Assembly: GCF_022581195.2 (NCBI RefSeq)
Contig: NC_061468.1
Coordinates: forward strand, 11,922,001-11,986,000
DNA from: Helicoverpa zea
Lineage: Eukaryota; Arthropoda; Insecta; Lepidoptera; Noctuidae
DNA: 64,000 nt
Reading direction: 5' to 3'
Shown here: piece by piece, positions 63,655 through 64,000 of the stretch
Layout of the letters: each line of letters opens with the position of its first letter
Position numbering within the stretch: the stretch's first letter is position 1
The notes under the pieces: generated by a model
The model's input: the letters and a program-made list of their open reading frames with translations, nothing else
Told to the model about the DNA's origin: nothing
The model's database searches: none
Translations under genes and position numbers: made by a program

Positions 63655-64000
63655 TAACACTGATTAAGTTAAAATACTATGCTTAAAATCGTGCAATCTA
63701 GTTATTAAAAAATACTATAAAAAATACGAAAAAATATTAAAACGATCAATAATTACAGCTAAAAAAATACAATACATAAATAGAATAAAAACGTCTGAAA
63801 ATAAAGTAAAAACTATGTGGTCTATAATAAAAGAACGCACAAATAAAAATCGTACCGCAGAAAAGCAAAATATACAATTAAAATTAAATAATGTCTCTAT
63901 TACCGAACCTAAACAAATAGTAAACATATTTAATAATTTCTTTGCCTCAATTGGTAACGACCAAACGAACCCAGCTGGTCATCAACCACGCAATCTGCCT
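63655..64000 (+). pseudogene. LINE ORF2 fragment upstream of RT palm, opposite orientation
   Basis: The plus-strand frame KYYKKYEKILKRSIITAKKI, TMWSIIKERTNKN, LKLNNVSITEPKQIVNIFNN then FFASIG runs to the window edge. This order (KK.Y..I...WS.IK........I....ITEP..IVN.FNNFF..IG) is what precedes the palm in Jockey/CR1-like reverse transcriptases. It points away from the LINE at 61345-63640, which lacks this part. Either it is that copy's inverted 5' part or a second insertion. Confidence 0.65.

Overview
This is eukaryotic, insect-type nuclear DNA, most likely from a moth or butterfly (Lepidoptera). The genes are split by GT-AG introns, and the introns are packed with repeat families typical of lepidopteran genomes: short Helitrons ending CTAG, tRNA-derived SINEs whose tails resemble RTE LINEs, hairpin MITEs, and hAT, Tc1 and THAP-bearing elements. 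The order is an inference from repeat style and protein similarity; nothing in the sequence names a species.

The window holds four real genes. (1) A RanBP9/RanBP10 (RanBPM) orthologue lies on the minus strand. Its first exon is at 43761-43974 and eight further exons run down to 1840. All splice phases agree. Intron 1 is about 30 kb, and the C-terminal CRA part lies beyond the left edge. (2) A TSNAXIP1-like gene (translin-associated factor X-interacting protein 1) lies on the plus strand. Its 12 exons, 44388-58784, give a 618-codon frame. (3) An intronless homocysteine S-methyltransferase gene, 45690-46688, sits on the same strand inside intron 2 of TSNAXIP1. (4) A WDR89-like WD-repeat gene starts at 59237 on the plus strand. 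Six exons reach 61087 and its 3' end is not recognised before the right edge. RanBP9 and TSNAXIP1 are divergent, with 413 bp between start codons, so they probably share a promoter. That gap holds a perfect CRE palindrome.

The left third (1-13.8 kb) is the RanBP9 exon cluster with a decayed Tc1 element, a THAP-bearing TIR element, a roughly 1.66 kb GC-rich minisatellite, LINE 3' remnants, a SINE and a MITE. The middle (13.8-43.7 kb) is the giant first intron. It holds nested DNA transposons, two related non-autonomous Helitrons that carry a SINE, a second THAP-bearing TIR element, and long stretches with nothing recognisable. The right third (43.7-64 kb) is gene-dense, but its introns hold a solo MITE cluster, a hAT inserted in a MITE, a Ty3/Gypsy-type LTR relic and a non-LTR retrotransposon broken by two further insertions.

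I see no CRISPR array, bacterial operon, rRNA or functional tRNA gene. The most unusual items are the minisatellite, which is G-rich in the RanBP9 transcript and ends at a splice donor; the two short THAP-exon elements; the nested insertions whose target duplications can be read to the base; and an apparent inverted LINE 5' part at the right edge.
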